Shown here: one piece after another, positions 60,407 through 64,000 of the stretch
Position numbering within the stretch: position 1 is the stretch's first letter
Layout of the letters: each line of letters starts with the position of its first letter
Position numbers and translations under genes: made by a program
Assembly: GCA_029251165.1 (NCBI GenBank)
Contig: JAQXDW010000014.1
Location: 1-64,000, forward strand
Source: Myxococcota bacterium
Lineage (GTDB): Bacteria; Myxococcota_A; UBA796
Direction: 5' to 3'
DNA length: 64,000 bases
Notes under the pieces: generated by a model
Told to the model about the DNA's origin: nothing
Seen by the model: only the letters and a program-made list of their open reading frames with translations
Database searches by the model: none

Positions 60407-61582
60407 ATGTGGATGCTCATCATTTTCGCCTGTGATTCTGAGCCGGAGTCTCCGGACATCGTCGCGCTCTGGGAGCAAGACAAGGCTGCCGCGACCGCGA
60501 TGATCCTTGGTGCTCCCGATCCCATCACCCAGCTTGCGTACGTCGATGCCCTCTCTGATGCGCATCCCGAGCAGCTCGGAACGCTCTGTCCGGTGCTGCC
60601 GACGGGGGCCGCATCGGAGCGGTGTCAGACCTTCTCCAACCGGCCCCACCTCTGGGAGATCAAGGACGCGGGAAGCAGCAAGAAGGAGGACCACACCGGG
60701 ATCACCGGGCTGACGACGGCCGCAGGCGCGATCGATGCGGTCCCGGTTCCGGCGTGTGAAGCTCAGACTGAGCAGTGCCGAATCTCTGCCGCGAAGGCCA
60801 TCGCGCCCACCGCAGGGCTCCGTGAGATCGCTGGACTGTGCAATGGCATCGACGATCTCCGCTTCCGGCACGAGTGCTTCTTTCAGTCTGCTGAGGTGGC
60901 GCTGCACACCGACTACCTCAAGATGCCGACGAGCCTGGAGCTGTGCCTGAGTGCCGGGGACTACGCCAGCCGGTGTGTCCGTGAGCTGGCCCGCGAGCTG
61001 GCCCGTGCCGCACCACCAGCGGACGATCCGTCTGGTCGGTGGCAGAACATCATCGGTGCGATCGATGCTGGACATGGCTGGCTGGTTGCGCAGGATCCTG
61101 ACATCGGGGAGCACATGCGGGATCGGCTGTGGGCAGAGGTGGTCTGGGGGGCGTTTGGGCGCGCCGGGAACATCACCGGCGACCTGCTGGCGCAGCTGCC
61201 AGCAGAGACCGCACCGCACATTCGCGCCTCGGCGGCGTGGTACCTCGTCGAGGCTGGACAGGCGGGAGAGACACTGGCAGCGTGGGAGACGGCGGTCGGA
61301 GCGGCGCTGAAGCGACGAGGGCAGAAGGGGGCGATGCAGCGCAACGTGCAGCCGACCCGCCGGATGGGCGTGACGCGGGAGATCTCGGAGCCGTGGGTGC
61401 ACTTCCTGGGAGACAGCCAGCGGCCGACGAGCGAGGATGCGTCACTTGATCTCCGACTGGCGCTGCTGGAGATTGCGGCGAGCCGCCGGCAGTGGGATCT
61501 GGTGCGAGATGCTCGGCAGGATGAGGGGCTTCGCTCCCGCGCTGAGGTGCTGCTGAAGACCACGCGGAGCAAGAAGCCGTGA
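60407..61582 (+). CDS. Cysteine-rich lipoprotein of unknown function
   Basis: A 391-residue protein with signal Met-Trp-Met-Leu-Ile-Ile-Phe-Ala-Cys9; an in-frame TGA two codons upstream excludes a longer one. About seven further cysteines lie in the first half, and the rest is helical with repeat-like Ala/Leu pairs, perhaps TPR- or Sel1-like. A TAGGGC box lies 6 bases before the ATG. No family recognised. Confidence 0.72.
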   Translation: MWMLIIFACDSEPESPDIVALWEQDKAAATAMILGAPDPITQLAYVDALSDAHPEQLGTLCPVLPTGAASERCQTFSNRPHLWEIKDAGSSKKEDHTGITGLTTAAGAIDAVPVPACEAQTEQCRISAAKAIAPTAGLREIAGLCNGIDDLRFRHECFFQSAEVALHTDYLKMPTSLELCLSAGDYASRCVRELARELARAAPPADDPSGRWQNIIGAIDAGHGWLVAQDPDIGEHMRDRLWAEVVWGAFGRAGNITGDLLAQLPAETAPHIRASAAWYLVEAGQAGETLAAWETAVGAALKRRGQKGAMQRNVQPTRRMGVTREISEPWVHFLGDSQRPTSEDASLDLRLALLEIAASRRQWDLVRDARQDEGLRSRAEVLLKTTRSKKP

Positions 61583-61609
61583 GGGCACGTCACGCCAGTC
61601 AGCGTGCCC
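61583..61609 (+). terminator. Hairpin directly after lipoprotein stop
   Basis: GGGCACG (61583-61589) pairs with CGTGCCC (61603-61609), starting on the base after the TGA. No T tract follows, so it may terminate weakly or protect the 3' end. Confidence 0.4.
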
Positions 61610-61661
61610 CGGCGGGTCTGGGCTGTCTGCCGGTGGATTCAGGCGCGCCGAGCGCACCGAC

Positions 61662-62432
61662 TCAGGACGTGCTCGGGGAGCCTGCCCAGCCATCACCGAT
61701 GTGCTCGAGTGCCGTCGGCTTGTCGGCGTATCGGGGCGCAAGATCGTGATCGAGCGCGCGCCGCTGATCGAAGATGAAGCACTCGCCTTCCCACATTGAC
61801 GACTCCCGTGGGACTTCCTTGAGATAGCTGAGGATGCCACCCTTGAGGTGCATGACCCGGTCAAAGCCGCGAGAGAGAAGGTAGCTGCTTGCCTTCTCAC
61901 AGCGGATGCCGCCAGTGCAGAACATCGCGACGGGCTGGCTCGGATCGAGACCATCGACGAATGCTGGAAAGTCGCTGAAGGCGCGGGTCTGTGGATCGAC
62001 GGCCCCCTGGAAGGTGCCCAGCGCGATCTCGTGGTGGTTGCGGGTGTCGATCACGACCACCTCCGGGTCGGAGATCACCGCATTCCAGTCGGCGGGCGCG
62101 ATGTACTCACCGACCTGCGCCAGCGGATCTGCTGGGGTCCGCAGGCTGACGATCTCAGCCTTGAGTCGGACCTTGAGGTGCTCAAACGGCGGGTAGTCTG
62201 CTTCGGAGGACTGGTAGGTGAGGTCTGCGAGGCGCGCGTCAGCACGCAGCCAGGAAAACACCGACGCGATCGCCATGGGGGGGCCGCAGATGGTGCCGTT
62301 GATGCCCTCCTCAGCAAGCAGGATGCTGCCGAGGATCCCGTGCTCGACACAGACCGCCTTGAGCCGAGGCTGGAGCGCGTGAAAGTCGGGGAGGGGAGTA
62401 AAGCGGTAGAAAGCGGCAATTCGGATCGACAT
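61662..62432 (-). CDS. trhO: tRNA uridine(34) hydroxylase
   Basis: TrhO (formerly YceA/UPF0176) hydroxylates U34 of certain tRNAs. The 256-residue product has an N-terminal acylphosphatase-like domain (Tyr-Arg-Phe-Thr-Pro-Leu...Glu-Glu-Gly-Ile-Asn-Gly-Thr) and a rhodanese domain (Ile-Asp-Thr-Arg-Asn-His-His-Glu) with active-site Phe-Cys-Thr-Gly-Gly-Ile-Arg-Cys-Glu-Lys. TACTTC lies 6 bases before the ATG, again without a Shine-Dalgarno. Confidence 0.93.
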   Translation of the reverse strand: MSIRIAAFYRFTPLPDFHALQPRLKAVCVEHGILGSILLAEEGINGTICGPPMAIASVFSWLRADARLADLTYQSSEADYPPFEHLKVRLKAEIVSLRTPADPLAQVGEYIAPADWNAVISDPEVVVIDTRNHHEIALGTFQGAVDPQTRAFSDFPAFVDGLDPSQPVAMFCTGGIRCEKASSYLLSRGFDRVMHLKGGILSYLKEVPRESSMWEGECFIFDQRRALDHDLAPRYADKPTALEHIGDGWAGSPSTS

Positions 62433-62510
62433 TCGGAGGAAGTATCCGAGGGATCCGAGCAGCGGCCAGATGTCAGCACAGGATTTCTGGTTGTGCTATG
62501 GATTGTGTCA

Positions 62511-63170
62511 ATGAATGACAGTCAGTCAGTGACGCCTCGACAGTCGTCAAGCTCCCGCGGACTCGACCCGGAGAAGCGCCGGCGCTTCCTGGAGGTTGCC
62601 CGCCGCCGGTTCGTCGCTGGCGGCTACGCAAAGACCTCCATCTCCGCCATTGTGCGAGAGTCTGGCGTTGCACAGGGAACGTTCTACCTGTACTTCAAGA
62701 ACAAAGAGCAGCTGCTTGGCTACCTGCGGCGTGAGGTCTTGCTCGACTACATCGCCGCGCTCCAGGCTGGCAGCGGCGGCGAGGGGCCAGCAGATGTTCG
62801 CCTGCTCGCCGGGCTCGACGTCATCCACGCTCGGGTCGCCCACCACCGCGACCTTGTCCGGGTCTTTCGGCAGGCGGCGACGGGAGAAGAGAGCGAGGTC
62901 CAGGTCCTCCAGGGGCGGCGCTCCCTGGCTCGACCCCTCGCCGCGATCATCACCGAGGGGATGGAAGACGGGAGCTTCGTCGTCGATGATCCAGAGATCT
63001 CCGCACACTTCGTCATCTCCCTGCTCGCCAACCTCCTCTACGAGGCGCTGACCTATGAGGAGCCAGCCGGCCCTGCGGTGGTCACCGAGCATGCCTCCCG
63101 GTTCCTCCTGCGCGCCCTCGGCGTGAAGCCTGACCGAATCAACGCCCTCGTTCCCCGCTCCTCCGAGTAG
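62511..63170 (+). CDS. TetR-family regulator
   Basis: A 219-residue repressor. Residues about 18-65 form the TetR helix-turn-helix (Phe-Val-Ala-Gly-Gly-Tyr-Ala-Lys-Thr-Ser-Ile-Ser-Ala-Ile and Gly-Val-Ala-Gln-Gly-Thr-Phe-Tyr-Leu-Tyr-Phe-Lys-Asn-Lys). The C-terminal ligand domain is variable. It overlaps neither neighbour but lies 2 bases before the carboxylase gene, so it may control acyl-CoA metabolism. A near-palindrome TGAATGA-CAG-TCAGTCA (62512-62528) overlaps its own start codon, and TATGGA lies 8 bases upstream. Confidence 0.92.
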   Translation: MNDSQSVTPRQSSSSRGLDPEKRRRFLEVARRRFVAGGYAKTSISAIVRESGVAQGTFYLYFKNKEQLLGYLRREVLLDYIAALQAGSGGEGPADVRLLAGLDVIHARVAHHRDLVRVFRQAATGEESEVQVLQGRRSLARPLAAIITEGMEDGSFVVDDPEISAHFVISLLANLLYEALTYEEPAGPAVVTEHASRFLLRALGVKPDRINALVPRSSE

Positions 63171-63172
63171 CC

Positions 63173-64000
63173 ATGCCCGTCATCGACTCTGCGATCGACA
63201 CCACCAGCGACGCCTACCAGACCGCCCGCGCCGAGATGATCGGCCTGGTCGATGAGATCCGTGCGGTCGAGGCGCGGATCCGAGCGTACTCCGAGAAGGC
63301 CGCGCCGAAGTTTGCCAAGCGCGGCCAGCTGCTGCCCCGAGAGCGGGTGGCTCGGCTGCTCGATCCGGGCAGTCCGTTCCTGGAGCTGTCCAGCCTCGCT
63401 GGCTTCGGGATGCACGACGACGACGGCAAGGACAAGGTCGCTGGCGGCGGAAACATCGTCGGGGTCGGCATGGTCAGCGGCGTCCGCTGCATGATCACCG
63501 CCAACGATGCCGGCATCAAGGGGGGCTCGATCACCCCGATGGGCCTGAAGAAGAGCCTCCGGGCCCAGGAGATTGCCCTCAAGCAGCGCCTGCCGTCGGT
63601 GAGCCTGGTGGAGAGCGGCGGGGCCAACCTGCTGCACCAGTCGGAGATCTTTGTCGACGGCGGACGGGTGTTCTGCAACATGGCCCGTCTCTCTGCTGCC
63701 GGGATTCCCCAGATCACCGTGGTCCATGGCTCCGCGACGGCGGGCGGGGCGTACATGCCGGGGCTGTCGGACTACGTGATCGCGGTCGCCGAGCGGGCCA
63801 AGATCTTCCTCGCTGGTCCGCCGCTGGTGAAGGCTGCCCTGGGCGAAGAGGCCACTGAGGCCGATCTCGGGGGCGCGCCCATGCATGCTGAGATCACCGG
63901 AATGGTGGAGTACCTCGCCAAGGACGATGCCCACGGCATCCACCTCGCTCGACAGGTTATCGACCAGCTCGGGCTCGGCGCTCCGGGGGCGGTCCCTGAC
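63173..64000 (+). CDS. Acyl-CoA carboxylase beta subunit, 3'-truncated by window edge
   Basis: The first 276 residues of a carboxyltransferase subunit of the propionyl/methylcrotonyl/acetyl-CoA carboxylase family; the stop lies outside the window. Visible blocks: Leu-Leu-Pro-Arg-Glu-Arg-Val-Ala-Arg-Leu-Leu-Asp-Pro-Gly-Ser, Asn-Asp-Ala-Gly-Ile-Lys-Gly-Gly-Ser, Ser-Gly-Gly-Ala-Asn-Leu and Gly-Ser-Ala-Thr-Ala-Gly-Gly-Ala-Tyr-Met-Pro. The last two suggest the methylcrotonyl/geranyl-CoA-like branch, but the acyl specificity is not certain. It follows the TetR gene by 2 bases, in one operon. Confidence 0.92.
   Translation, partial: MPVIDSAIDTTSDAYQTARAEMIGLVDEIRAVEARIRAYSEKAAPKFAKRGQLLPRERVARLLDPGSPFLELSSLAGFGMHDDDGKDKVAGGGNIVGVGMVSGVRCMITANDAGIKGGSITPMGLKKSLRAQEIALKQRLPSVSLVESGGANLLHQSEIFVDGGRVFCNMARLSAAGIPQITVVHGSATAGGAYMPGLSDYVIAVAERAKIFLAGPPLVKAALGEEATEADLGGAPMHAEITGMVEYLAKDDAHGIHLARQVIDQLGLGAPGAVPD

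Noticed and set aside
1..64000. tRNA, rRNA, transposase, integrase or attachment site
   Set aside because: I looked at every gap for cloverleaf arms, CCA ends, terminal inverted repeats and target duplications and found none that held up; very short RNAs could still be missed by eye.

Overview
The window is 64 kb of GC-rich, densely packed bacterial chromosome with no rRNA, tRNA, phage, transposase or CRISPR array that I can see. Several traits point to an uncultivated Myxococcota (deltaproteobacterial) lineage: MopE-type Asp/Cys metal-binding repeats, many lipoproteins with Asp/Thr-rich linkers, FG-GAP and receptor-L-like surface proteins, and an ECF-type sigma factor. The lineage is an inference; no marker gene is present to prove it.

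Layout. 1-3.1 kb: secreted proteins and lipoproteins. 3.2-6.2 kb: sulfate activation (cysD, then cysN fused to a degenerate APS-kinase domain) behind a long structured leader. 6.3-11.8 kb: vitamin B12 block, with an ECF transporter whose two ATPases and T subunit are one polypeptide, a divergent cobalamin riboswitch, a [2Fe-2S] protein, cobB and cobO. 11.9-16.2 kb: small proteins, a long-chain acyl-CoA ligase and a crotonase with a hydrophobic tail. 16.3-19.7 kb: three lipoproteins in a row. 19.7-21.8 kb: thiD and a beta-lactamase-fold hydrolase.

21.9-29.9 kb is the most unusual block. Eight minus-strand genes, each overlapping the next by 1-4 bases, encode a truncated FeS subunit, a Tat-exported DMSO-reductase-family molybdoenzyme, a TorD-type chaperone, an outer-membrane porin and a complete PhnD/PhnC/PhnE/PhnE-type importer. 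The first ribosome-binding site lies in one arm of a perfect 10-bp hairpin. At 33.3-36.5 kb follow modABC and a HTH/molybdate-type regulator that could supply its metal. The substrate is unknown; an oxyanion is the best guess.

36.6-44.0 kb: an outer-membrane protein, a selenoprotein of the PrdB/GrdB-like family (in-frame TGA in a UxxC motif), DoxX, an SDR, a secreted alpha/beta hydrolase, a tubulin-tyrosine-ligase-like protein and a PAPS-type sulfotransferase. 44.3-47.0 kb: acyl-CoA dehydrogenase under a FadR-like operator, and an esterase. 47.4-64 kb: a large FG-GAP lipoprotein, an Hsp70-like ATPase, a diacylglycerol-kinase-like protein, class II DAHP synthase, a TDP2-like phosphodiesterase divergent from a pentapeptide-repeat protein, a sigma factor, a DUF6502-like regulator with a 20-bp palindrome, a tiny secreted repeat peptide, cutA, trhO, a TetR regulator and the start of an acyl-CoA carboxylase beta subunit.

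Two genome-wide habits stand out. Many genes start exactly 6-7 bases after a TACACT-like -10 box with no Shine-Dalgarno, so they look leaderless. Many lipoproteins have signal peptides of only 7-10 residues without any N-terminal positive charge.
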